Origin: Streptomyces sp. Edi2
GTDB lineage: Bacteria > Actinomycetota > Actinomycetes > Streptomycetales > Streptomycetaceae
NCBI RefSeq assembly: GCF_040253635.1
Contig: NZ_JBEJGX010000003.1
Location: 8,643,501-8,707,500, forward strand
DNA length: 64,000 bases
Direction of reading: 5' to 3'
The notes under the pieces are model-generated. The model saw only the letters and a program-made list of their open reading frames with translations. It was not told where the DNA came from and made no database searches. Made by a program: the position numbers and the translations under genes. Numbering within the stretch: the stretch's first letter is position 1; every line of letters begins with the position of its first letter. Positions 34,387 to 41,818 of the stretch are shown here, one piece after another.

Positions 34387-35334
34387 CTAGCGCGTGCGAA
34401 GCCCGGAGGCTGTATGAGCGGGAGGTTCCGCATCGTCCGGCGGCAGCCAGGCGTTCGGCGTCGCGCCTCGGCCGCTTGGGGCACGAAGTCGGTAGCGCAG
34501 GTAGAGGTATGAGTTCTGTCGACGGGCGCTGATCAGATCCGTCCACACCGGCTGGTTCGGCAGCAGTTCGAGTCCGGAGATCACCCCGGGCCGGGAGGTG
34601 CCGTCCCGGCCGGCGAGCACGGGGGATGTCGTAAGGAACAGCTCATCCAGCAGGCCCTCGCCGAGGAGGTGACCGATGAGCTGCGGCCCACCCTCGGTGA
34701 GGACCGCAGTGTGGCCCTGGGCGTGGAGAGCCGCGAGGACGTCGGCCATGCGGAGGCCGGATCCTTCGACCGCGGTGAGTATCGCGCAGGCTGGTGGCAG
34801 GCGTCCCTCTAGTCGGCTGGCGCCATCCGCGGTGGTGGCCACGAGCGCGCCCGACTGCAGCGCTGGGTGCTCGGTGGGCACATTCCCGCTCGCCGTGACC
34901 ACAACCAGTTGCGGTTGGGTGGCGCGTTTCAGTCTGCGTCGTAGCTCGACGAAGTGGGGTGCGGCGTGCGGACAGACGTGGTCGGGGGTCCACTGGTGGC
35001 GGGCTGTGGCTCGCAGTGTTCCGGCTCCGATGAGTACCGCGTCGGCGCATGCCCGCAGCAGTCCCATCACGAAGCGGTCCGCGGGTTCACGCCCGCTGAT
35101 CGCTGAGCCGGAGGAGGGGTATTCGGGGCCGAGGGCGACCACTCCGTCAAGTGAAGTGACGAAGTTCGCGTACACGCAGGGCGTTGTGAAGCCCAGGTCG
35201 CCGCCGTACGCCGTGGCGAGCGTGGCAGGAAGACCAAAGCCGGGCTGTCCGGCCTCCTCGTACAGCAGGTCCAGGCGTTCCAACGAGCGTGTCTGTGTTT
35301 CGCCGGCGGGGTGTGCGGTGTTGTCCTCAGCCAT
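34387..35334 (-). CDS. RibD-C/dihydrofolate-reductase-like pyrimidine reductase
   Basis: The 315-aa protein starts at ATG 35334, overlapping the end of folE by eight bases. The RibD C-terminal reductase fold is recognisable from VYANFVTSLDGVVALG, SGREPADRFVMGLLRACAD and VLIGAGTLRA. VLTEGGPQLIGHLLGEGLLD and ELFLTTSPVLAGR follow. Relatives reduce pyrimidinone intermediates of riboflavin with NADPH, but no deaminase domain is present. Coupling to GTP cyclohydrolase suggests that it works on a GTP-derived pteridine or pyrimidine. That substrate is inference. Confidence 0.85.
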   Translation of the reverse strand: MAEDNTAHPAGETQTRSLERLDLLYEEAGQPGFGLPATLATAYGGDLGFTTPCVYANFVTSLDGVVALGPEYPSSGSAISGREPADRFVMGLLRACADAVLIGAGTLRATARHQWTPDHVCPHAAPHFVELRRRLKRATQPQLVVVTASGNVPTEHPALQSGALVATTADGASRLEGRLPPACAILTAVEGSGLRMADVLAALHAQGHTAVLTEGGPQLIGHLLGEGLLDELFLTTSPVLAGRDGTSRPGVISGLELLPNQPVWTDLISARRQNSYLYLRYRLRAPSGRGATPNAWLPPDDAEPPAHTASGLRTR

Positions 35335-36040
35335 GTTCGGCCAGGCCGCGTTGGCCGCACAACGTGGAGAATTCGGCGCGCAGTTGCGGATCTTCGTCGT
35401 AGGTACCGCGCCAGTGGGTGGTGCGGGTGCTGGACTCGATCTCCCGTACTCCGCGCATCTGCGTGCACAGATGCACTGCTTCCAGGTGGACCGCGACGCC
35501 GTGTGGCTGCAGGATCTGCTGCAACGATTCGGCGAGCTGGCGGCCGATGCGCTCCTGCATCGAGAATCGGCGGGCGAACAGCCGCACCAGCCTGGTGAGT
35601 TTGGACAGTCCGAGGATGTGCTCGTGCGCGATGTAACCGATGTACGCCTTGCCGAAGAAGGGCAGGCTGTGGTGCTCGCACAGGGAGAAGAACGGGATCG
35701 GCCCTTCGACGATTTGGCTGATCCGGCAGTCTGAACCGCCATGGCATTCGGTCTCGAAGGCGGTGACCAGCTTTTCGTCGCCTTCGTACCCGCTGGTGGC
35801 GTCGAAGAGGGCACGCAGGAAGCGGTGGGGTGTGTCGGCCGTGGCTGCTGCCCCGGCGGCCAGGCCCAGCGCCTCGAAGATCTCCTTGAGGTAGCCCTCG
35901 AACCGCTGCCACTCCTCGGGGGTGATCTGCCGCGGCGACACGGCTGCCCACTCCACCTCATCCGTGAAGGGTATGAGGCCTTCACCGACCAGCCCTGCGA
36001 CGGGCGGGGGACCATTCATCTGCGGCAGTTGATCATTCAC
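35327..36040 (-). CDS. folE: GTP cyclohydrolase I
   Basis: The 237-aa protein starts at ATG 36040. It converts GTP to 7,8-dihydroneopterin triphosphate. Zinc ligands Cys121, His124 and Cys192 are seen in SLCEHHSLPFFG and HLCTQMRGVRE. GLSKLTRLVRLFARRFSMQE is the conserved central helix region. The N-terminal 40 residues are longer than usual and the C-terminus is extended (THWRGTYDEDPQLRAEFSTL). It is probably a second copy beside the housekeeping enzyme, since it sits in an accessory region coupled to a reductase. Confidence 0.93.
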   Translation of the reverse strand: MNDQLPQMNGPPPVAGLVGEGLIPFTDEVEWAAVSPRQITPEEWQRFEGYLKEIFEALGLAAGAAATADTPHRFLRALFDATSGYEGDEKLVTAFETECHGGSDCRISQIVEGPIPFFSLCEHHSLPFFGKAYIGYIAHEHILGLSKLTRLVRLFARRFSMQERIGRQLAESLQQILQPHGVAVHLEAVHLCTQMRGVREIESSTRTTHWRGTYDEDPQLRAEFSTLCGQRGLAEHG

Positions 36041-36192
36041 ATGCGGCCTCGAGAATGAGGAACGTACATCTCACTGCGCTGGACGTATCCATTATCGACC
36101 GCTTTCTGCATGAGTGCTGCCTGGGGACACGATGCCTCTGCGCCAGCGCTGTGAGGCGGCGAGCGCATCCCCGTGTCGTTTGCGCCCAACTG

Positions 36193-36555
36193 TCAGCTTC
36201 GGAGCATCTCGGCGAGGACCTCGGCTTCGCTGATCTCGGGCTGCTTGGTTGCGGTGAGTAGCGTCAAGGGCCCGTCCTTAGCGAGGTCGCGCAGGTGCGT
36301 CAGAGCGTCTGCGTGTTCGGGATCTTTGAGCTCGGTGCGGTAGCGACGGCTGAATTCCGCGAAACGCTCGGGGTCGTGGCTGTACCACTTGCGCAGCTCC
36401 GTGGAGGGGGCGACCTGTTTGCACCACTCGTCGAGGTGAGCCTTGTCCTTGGTCATCCCTCGGGGCCAGATGCGGTCGACCAGCACTCTCGCACCGTCAG
36501 TCTGCGCCGGAGCCTCGTAGACGCGGCGCACGTGCACCGTCCTGCTGCGACCCAT
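36193..36555 (-). CDS. DUF488 family protein (copy A)
   Basis: The 120-aa protein starts at ATG 36555, with GAGGAGG upstream on its strand. The family blocks are HVRRVYEAP, GARVLVDRIWPRGMTKDKAH, DEWCKQVAPSTELRKWY and LTLLTATKQPEISEAEVLAE. The function is unknown. It is about 75% identical by eye to copy B at 38,107-38,469. A remnant of a VOC gene lies directly upstream, as in copy B. Confidence 0.85.
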   Translation of the reverse strand: MGRSRTVHVRRVYEAPAQTDGARVLVDRIWPRGMTKDKAHLDEWCKQVAPSTELRKWYSHDPERFAEFSRRYRTELKDPEHADALTHLRDLAKDGPLTLLTATKQPEISEAEVLAEMLRS

Positions 36556-36603
36556 GGAAAAACCTCCTCGTGAGCTGGGTGCTCCGCTTCCCTTCGCGTC
36601 ACA

Positions 36604-36810
36604 CGTATTAGCGAGAGATGATCTCGAGCCGCGCCACTTCGTCCGGTCCCGGATGGGACACCAGCACCGGCAGGCCGCTGGGATCCCGGCCCTCGATGAC
36701 GGTGAAGCCCCTCCCCGTGTCCAATGTCCACACGGGAGCAGGCTCTGAGCTCGCGCTCGCACCGCTGGACGTCGTCGGGCCGCCCGCCGTCCATGTGAAT
36801 GCGCGGAGGG
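36604..36810 (-). pseudogene. VOC/glyoxalase-like gene remnant (copy A)
   Basis: Minus-strand frames give DGGRPDDVQRCERELRA, then in another phase GFTVIEGRDPSGLPVLVSHP and GPDEVARLEIISR followed by a stop. These align with the C-terminal half of the intact VOC protein at 38,508-39,005. The N-terminal half is gone. It is a decayed duplicate. Confidence 0.7.
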
Positions 36811-36935
36811 CCTTTCCGTCTTAGACCGCGACACGAGGCTTCTTTTTGCGGGTTGTGATCCTGGTTCCACGCTACCTGGCCCGCGTACGGCCCGCCGGGG
36901 CACGCAGTCGGCCCCTGAGCGGCGGCGGTGAGGTG

Positions 36936-37046
36936 TCAGCCCGGCCAGGTGAGAAACCCTCCCACGAGGGTGCCGTAAGCGAGGTGTGCGACGAGGGTGA
37001 CGGTCGGTGTGCCGGGTCCGTAGTTGAGCATGAGAAAGCCAGGTCC
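36936..37046 (-). pseudogene. C-terminal fragment of the small membrane protein
   Basis: The last 36 codons (PGFLMLNYGPGTPTVTLVAH ... GGFLTWPG) are nearly identical to the C-terminus of the membrane protein at 7,757-8,239. They are fused in frame to a fragment of a hydrogenase subunit, giving an artificial 98-codon frame (37,232-36,936). Confidence 0.75.
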
Positions 37047-37420
37047 GCGGGAAGGTACGGGTATGGAACGCACGATCACTGTCTGCGGGCAGTCCTGCAG
37101 CGCTCGATGCGGCAATCGCGCGGTGGTGGTCCCGGATGCGATGGCGTAGAAGCCCGGTTCGGCGAGCGCGAGCAGTTCGGTGTCAATCCCGGCATCGGGG
37201 GAGTCGAAGCTGGCGACCCAGTGTACGGTCACCTCGGAGTCATCCCGGGCACGCTTGAGCCGTTCCGCCAGGGGCCGCAGTTCCGATGATGGTCGGCACG
37301 CGGTGGAGGCCGCCGATGCGGACGTTGATGGGGTGGATGGCGCGGCCGCCGAGCAGTAAAGCCGGAGCGCTGAGCGAGTTCACGGAGGCCGTCCGGCGGC
37401 GCACCGAGTTGCCAGTCAGG
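37047..37420 (-). pseudogene. [NiFe]-hydrogenase large-subunit remnant
   Basis: One frame reads LLGGRAIHPINVRIGGLHRV and PTIIG. After a frameshift the next reads ELRPLAERLKRARDDSEVTV, HWVASFDSPD and ELLALAEPGFYAI. This is the middle of the alpha subunit of cytoplasmic (group 3-type) [NiFe] hydrogenases, which have GRAIHPVNVRVGG and a VRWVAGFDFPD-like block. The nickel-binding CxxC termini are absent. The relic is joined on one side to the cNMP-binding gene and on the other to the membrane-protein fragment. Confidence 0.65.
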
Positions 37421-37874
37421 GCCTCGGCCCGCTGCCAGCCGGTCCGTACAGATCCAGCAGGCGGGTTCGGGTTGACTGAAGCCGGCTCCCCACCACCGTA
37501 GCGACACACCGTGTGATCGCCAGGCCCAGCACCGGATCCTCCTCGATCAGTGTGCGCACCGCCGCCGCGTCGAATTCCAATGCATGTACCGGGCCATGTG
37601 CCTCTGCCCCCAGCTGCCAGGTGTGCGGCGGGACCAGCCACGACCAACCGAGCAGTTCACCCTGGCCGATGGCGTCGACGGTGGCCGCCCGGCGGCCAGG
37701 GACACGCACGTCGAGAGCAACCAATCCGGTGAGGATGCTCCAGAACCGGTCGGCCCTGCTGCCCTCCTCGAAGATGCGGGTGCCTGCGGGGAAGGACCGG
37801 TCGGCCGCGAACTTCAGCAAGCGGTCGCGGTCTTCGGGCGAGAGCAGGCTCAGCAAATTCGTCGTGGTGGCCAT
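37416..37874 (-). CDS. Cyclic-nucleotide-binding (Crp-type) domain protein
   Basis: The 152-aa product starts at ATG 37874. A single cNMP-binding domain is seen (SLLSPEDRDRLLKFAADRSF, PAGTRIFEEGSRADRFWSIL, IGQGELLGWSWLVPPHTW), followed by the dimerisation helix (AITRCVATVVGSRLQSTRTR, LLDLYGP). There is no HTH domain. Such stand-alone proteins often head group 3b hydrogenase operons in actinobacteria. The last seven residues (AGSGPRP) come from the deletion junction with the hydrogenase relic, so the C-terminus is not native but the domain is whole. Confidence 0.8.
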   Translation of the reverse strand: MATTTNLLSLLSPEDRDRLLKFAADRSFPAGTRIFEEGSRADRFWSILTGLVALDVRVPGRRAATVDAIGQGELLGWSWLVPPHTWQLGAEAHGPVHALEFDAAAVRTLIEEDPVLGLAITRCVATVVGSRLQSTRTRLLDLYGPAGSGPRP

Positions 37875-37934
37875 GAGGGCCCTCCCGTCTCGGCGTCACT
37901 GTCTACGCGAAACTTTTTCCTGAGGAGCGGCGAC

Positions 37935-37947
37935 AGGACTCGGTCCT
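37935..37947. promoter_or_regulatory. Palindromic operator candidate
   Basis: AGGAC-TCG-GTCCT lies about 60 bases upstream of the cNMP-binding gene. GGGTCCC and GGGGCCC follow within 40 bases. The paired GGAC/GTCC half-sites resemble those of DevR/DosR-type (OsdR-like) regulators. That assignment is inference. Confidence 0.35.
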
Positions 37948-38106
37948 ACGGGGTCCCATCTCGTCAGGGGCCCTGGGTCCATGACGCCGTCGCGCTAACC
38001 GATGGAAGTGCAACCGTCGGCGTCTGCGGCTGTGCGTGTGTGGTGTTGGTTTCGTAGAGCCGCCGCTGGTGCCTGCCGCAAAAGTGGAGCTCGCTTCCCC
38101 GTGCTG

Positions 38107-38469
38107 TCAGCCCCGGAGCAGCTCGGCAAGCACTTCGGCTTTGCTGATCTCGGGAAACTTGGTTGCGGTGAGTAGTGTCAAGGTTCGCTCTTCGGCGAGG
38201 TCACGCAGATGCGCCAGCGCGTCTGCGCGTTCGGGATCTTGGAGCTCGGCCTGGTAACGGTGGCTGAACTCCGCGAAACAATCGGGGTTGCGGATGTACC
38301 ACTTCCGTAGCTCTGCGGAGGGTGCGACCTGCTTGCACCACTCGTCGAGGTGGGCATTCTTCTTCGTCATGCCCCGGGGCCAGAGGCGGTCGACCAGCAC
38401 TCTGGTGCCGTCGGTCTGCGCAGGTGCGTCGTAGACGCGGCGGATGTGCACGGTTCGCTTGCGCGCCAT
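38107..38469 (-). CDS. DUF488 family protein (copy B)
   Basis: The 120-aa protein starts at ATG 38469, behind GGAGG. Blocks are HIRRVYDAPAQTDGTRVLVD, PRGMTKKNAHLDEWCKQVAP, RKWYIRNPDCFAEFSHRYQA and LTLLTATKFPEISKAEVLAE. The frame is intact. It lies 38 bases downstream of the VOC gene on the same strand, so they are probably co-transcribed. The function is unknown. Confidence 0.87.
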   Translation of the reverse strand: MARKRTVHIRRVYDAPAQTDGTRVLVDRLWPRGMTKKNAHLDEWCKQVAPSAELRKWYIRNPDCFAEFSHRYQAELQDPERADALAHLRDLAEERTLTLLTATKFPEISKAEVLAELLRG

Positions 38470-38507
38470 GGAGGGGCCTCCTGGCTAGTACTCCGCTTCT
38501 TCCGGGA

Positions 38508-39005
38508 TCACACGTAGTAACGAGAGATGATCTCCAGACGCGCTACTTCGTCCGGTCCCGGATAAGCCACCAGGACCGGCAGGCCGCTGGGATCCCTGCC
38601 CTCGATGAGAGTGAAGCCCTCACCTTCCCTGATGTCGATGCGGTCGGATCGGGCTCTGAGCACGCGCTCGCACCGCTGGAAGTCGTCGGGACCGTCCGCC
38701 GTCCAGATCACGTACTGCGCGCCGACGTGGCCCGACGGGTGCAAAGCGCGCGAGCCCACGGCGCGCAGGTATACCTGGAAGCCGTTGTGACTCACTAGTA
38801 GCGCGGCAGTGGCGGTGCGTACGGTGACCTCCATTTTCAGCAGTTCCTGGTAGAAGGCCGCCGATGCGTCGTGGTCGTGGACGAACACCACGACCGAGGC
38901 TAGCCATGGTCCGCGCGCCTCCGGTCCGTCACCGGTCGGCTCCGAATTCGGCGGAAGCTGCGCAGGGCGCTGACCGGAGGACGCTGCTTCATGCGGGTAG
39001 GCCAT
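38508..39005 (-). CDS. VOC/glyoxalase-fold protein
   Basis: The 165-aa protein starts at ATG 39005. After a 30-residue polar N-terminus there is one VOC unit: LASVVVFVHDHDASAAFYQE, LVSHNGFQVYLRAVGSR, VIWTADGPDDFQRCERVLRA and FTLIEGRDPSGLPVLVAYPG. A His on the first strand and the Glu of IEGRDPSG could bind metal. The substrate is unknown. It is followed by DUF488, and its decayed twin lies at 36,604-36,810. Confidence 0.8.
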   Translation of the reverse strand: MAYPHEAASSGQRPAQLPPNSEPTGDGPEARGPWLASVVVFVHDHDASAAFYQELLKMEVTVRTATAALLVSHNGFQVYLRAVGSRALHPSGHVGAQYVIWTADGPDDFQRCERVLRARSDRIDIREGEGFTLIEGRDPSGLPVLVAYPGPDEVARLEIISRYYV

Positions 39006-39129
39006 GAGGCCCCCTTCCGCCTTCGACCGCGATACGGGGCTTCTTTGGGTGGTTTCCTGGTCCGGTTTCCACGCTACCCGGGCCGTGTCCTGGCCGCTGG
39101 AACGTGCAGCCGGCCCCCGAGGGGCGCGG

Positions 39130-39612
39130 CTACGGATTCAGCCTGGCCATGCAAGGAACCCTCCGACGATGGTGCCGTAGGGAGGTGTGCGGTGAGCGTG
39201 ACGGCGGGTGCGCCGGGCCCGTAGTTGAGCTTGAGGAATCCGGGTGGTTAGAGCAGCGCGACATGGGGGCGCTGGTTACGGGGTGGCGCATGCGCGGTTG
39301 GACGAGCGGCAGCAGAATGTTGATGTGCGCGGTGGTGGCGAACAGGCCGTGGATGAGGCCGAACACAGCCAGTCACCAGCTGCTGTATCCGATGGCGACG
39401 AAGACCCGTAGTAGAGCAGCGCGAAGATCAGGCAGTTGATGAAGTGTGCACGTGACCGAGGGCGTTGGTGCGGGCCCGGCCGCTGGAAGGCGATCCAGAG
39501 CAGGAACAGCAGATCGATGCGGGTGAGGCTTAGGGCATTGGCCGCGCGCAGGCTGGTGGCCAGTACCAGGGTGCAGACAAGCCCGCCTGGCAGTGCGGCC
39601 CAGATGCTCACC
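39130..39612 (-). pseudogene. Decayed copy of the small membrane protein
   Basis: Pieces of the membrane protein appear in shifting frames: VSIWAALPGGLVCTLVLATS and LRAANALSLTRIDLLFLLW, later HFINCLIFALLYYG, then FGLIHGLFATTAHINILLPL. Several indels destroy the frame. The order and orientation relative to the GH15 fragment upstream are the same as at 5.9-8.2 kb. Confidence 0.75.
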
Positions 39613-39850
39613 GTGTGGCCTGGCCGATCGCGCAGGCGGCGCCTATCAGGGCGACGTGGGACAGGCCCTGGGGCAGATTGCCAGGAAGTCGCCGGTGGCG
39701 GGGTCGATCTCCTCGCTGTAGAGGCCGACGCCATCGGCGAGAGGTATAAGTTGGCCCATGAGGTGTCGGCTTCGTCCGCGCGGCCGGTCCGGGCGAGGGC
39801 TTCGAGCCAGAAGGAGCAAGCGTGGAAGGCGCCCTCGCGGGCGAGCAGAT
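39613..39850 (-). pseudogene. GH15 C-terminal fragment, decayed
   Basis: Minus-strand frames show EGAFHACSFWLEALARTGRA, DEADTSWANLYLSPMA and finally GNLPQGLSHVALIGAACAIG. They match the last 80 residues of the GH15 enzyme at 5,943-7,757, including its second catalytic block region, with indels. It is a relic of a duplicated GH15/membrane-protein pair. Confidence 0.75.
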
Positions 39851-39858
39851 CCTACTCG

Positions 39859-39984
39859 CTACCAGCCGACCGCCGCGCGGGCGGTGACCAGGACCGGCAC
39901 GGCGCTGATTCGCTTTCCGCGCAACCCTGCGGCGATGTCGGCCACGGTGACCACCCGAGTGGTCATGATCTCTTTGACCTTCAC
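39859..39984 (-). pseudogene. CBS-domain protein fragment
   Basis: From GTG 39984, with AAAGGA upstream, 41 codons read VKVKEIMTTRVVTVADIAAG ... KRISAVPVLV and then stop. The start matches CBS-pair proteins, but the middle of the first CBS motif is deleted and the remainder is missing. Ribosome site and start are intact, so a short peptide could still be made. Confidence 0.6.
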
Positions 39985-40059
39985 CGTGTTCCTTTCCGGG
40001 TAAGGTGCAACGGCCGGTCCGCTCGACTGCAATGGGGCGTTTCACCGCGGTTGGACTCC

Positions 40060-40345
40060 CAGGACGGAGAGCACTCGCGGACCATCTGGTGCATGAAGCC
40101 CCACTCGTTGTCGTACCAGCTCATGATCTTCACCAGAGTGCCATCCACGACCCGGGTCATTGCCGCATCGACGATGGAGGCCCGGGAGTCACCGATGATG
40201 TCACTGGAGACAATCGGCTCGTCCGAGACGCCGAGGATGCCGCGGTAGCGGTCGGTGGTCGTCTCCTCCCGGAAGAGGTCGTTTATTTCCTCGGGGGACG
40301 TCGGGCGGGCGGTGACGAGCACAATGTCGACGATCTTGGTCGTCC
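40060..40345 (-). pseudogene. Glyceraldehyde-3-phosphate dehydrogenase C-terminal fragment
   Basis: The codons read VTARPTSPEEINDLFREETT, YRGILGVSDEPIVSSDIIGD and VDGTLVKIMSWYDNEWGF. These are the end of a GAPDH catalytic domain with the conserved WYDNEWG. The NAD-binding half and the catalytic Cys are absent. It is followed by the CBS fragment and preceded by an antiporter fragment in the opposite orientation. Confidence 0.75.
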
Positions 40346-40557
40346 CGGGCCTCACGCTCCTCATCGCCGGCGTCGCTCAGGAACTCCAAGTCTCCGCGGC
40401 CGTCGGCGCCTTCCTCGTCGGCATCGCCCTGTCCGGAGAGGTAGCCGAAGGCGCCAGCGCCGCTCACCCCCTCCGCGACCTGTTCGCCGCCATCTTCTTC
40501 GTCTTCTTCGTCTTCTTCAGCCTGAGCACCGACCCCGCGGAGATCCCGCCCGCCCTA
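40341..40557 (+). pseudogene. Cation/proton antiporter fragment (CPA2/KefB-like)
   Basis: The codons give LTLLIAGVAQELQVSAAVGA, FLVGIALSGEVAEGASAAHP and LRDLFAAIFFVFFVFFSLST. This is the membrane core of a Kef/Nha-type antiporter (helices around the AFLxGxALS motif). The N-terminal part is missing and the C-terminal part is cut by the following insertion sequence. Confidence 0.7.
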
Positions 40558-41428
40558 GGAGTTGTCTTCAAATGTCACGCCCACATCAGCAGGGCTGCGA
40601 GGGTGATGGCGGCTTGGTAGGACTCGGCGGTCTTGTCGTAGCGGGTGGCGATGCCGCGCCACTGCTTCAAGCGGTTGAAGCAGCGTTCGACCACGTTGCG
40701 CCGTTTGTAGAGGTGCTTGTCGAAGGCCGGCGGGCGTCCGCCGCGGCTGCCGCGCCGGAGCCGGTTGCGGATCTGGTCGGTCCGTTCGGGGATGGTGTGG
40801 CCGATGCCCCGTCGCCGCAGCCAGGTCCGGATGGCCTTGGAGCTGTAGCCCTTGTCGCCCAGCACGTGGGCGGGCCTGACCCGTGGCCGTCCCGGGCCGA
40901 CCCGGGGCACCCGAATCGTGTCCATCACGGCGGTGAACTGGGTGCAGTCGTTGGTGTTCCCGCCTGTGACGGTGAAGGCGAGCGGGCGGCCGGTGGCGTC
41001 GCAGGCGAGGTGAATCTTGCTGGTCAGACCGCCTCGGGAGCGTCCGAGTGCGGGGACGCGCAGCCCCCTTTTCGGGCCCCGGCGGCGTGCTGGTGAGTGG
41101 AAACCAGCCAGTCGATGTCCCCGGCCGCGTCAGCGGCCGCCTGGGCGGCCCGGAGCATCCGCTCGAAGGTGCCGTCCAGAGCCCACCGGCGGAAGCGGGT
41201 ATGCAGCGTGGCCCACGGGCCGTACCGCTCGGGCACGTCCCGCCAAGCAGTCCCGGTGCGGAACTTCCACACGATCCCGTTGAGTATCGTGCGGTCGTCC
41301 AGCCACTTCCGCCCCCGCAGCGACTCGGGCAGCAGCGGCCGGACGAACTCCCATTCAGCGTCCGACAGTTCATGGCGACGTATCACCCGACCATGATCCA
41401 CCACGCGAGATCATTTGAAGACACCGCC
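40558..41428 (-). mobile_element. IS5-family (IS427-type) insertion sequence, complete
   Basis: The ends are GGAGTTGTCTTCAAATG (40,558-40,574) and the complement of GGCGGTGTCTTCAAATG (41,412-41,428), with two mismatches. A TA dinucleotide flanks both sides (40,556-40,557 and 41,429-41,430) as the target duplication. One transposase in two overlapping frames fills the element. Confidence 0.88.
40575..41404 (-). CDS. IS5/IS427-type transposase made by -1 frameshifting
   Basis: Frame 1 starts at ATG 41404 and encodes the N-terminal DUF4096-like part (RRHELSDAEWEFVRPLLPES, AWRDVPERYGPWATLHTRFR). It would stop at 41,024. A slippery run (CGAAAAGGGGG, the AAAA at 41,069-41,072) allows a -1 shift. 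The second frame then gives GLRVPALGRSRGGLTSKIHL, the DDE core HVLGDKGYSSKAIRTWLRRR, and RNVVERCFNRLKQWRGIATR, ending at 40,575. Both halves are intact, so the element may be active. Confidence 0.87.
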
Positions 41429-41430
41429 TA

Positions 41431-41815
41431 GCACCCGCTCGTCCTGCTCGCTCCCCGCAGCCTGCGTCATCCCGCGCTTCTCCCGCCTTCGTGTCCTGGC
41501 CGCCGCCGTTGTTTGCCGTGCCCGATGGCGCGCGGCGGCGGGCTCACCGTACGCGGCACAGGGGCGGAGATCGGTGAACTCGCCCTGCAGCATGCGGCGG
41601 ACTCGCCGGCGCGCCACCGCGGCGGTCCGGTAAGGGCGGGCGGCGTCCAGCAGGGTGTGGAGTCGGGAGGCCACGAGCGTGGAGTCGACGCGGGTGGGTC
41701 GTCCAGCGCCTGGTGGGCCGCGGCGGCGCCCTGCTCGGGCTCGCCCTCGGTGAACAGTGCGGCGGCCAGTCCGATCCGGTCCATGCCTTCACCCGGCCGG
41801 AGCCGAGGCCCGCAA
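41431..41815 (-). pseudogene. C-terminal remnant of a TPR-type regulator
   Basis: Two frames together give GLAAALFTEGEPEQGAAAAH, QALDDP, then LVASRLHTLLDAARPYRTAA and VARRRVRRML. This resembles the TPR end of Streptomyces HTH/TPR transcriptional regulators (RLxxLxxxLxPYRxxxAVAE). It is frameshifted and lacks the N-terminus. Next to the insertion sequence lies an unrelated short start-like frame (MTQAAGSEQDERVLGGVF). Confidence 0.45.
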
Positions 41816-41818
41816 CGC

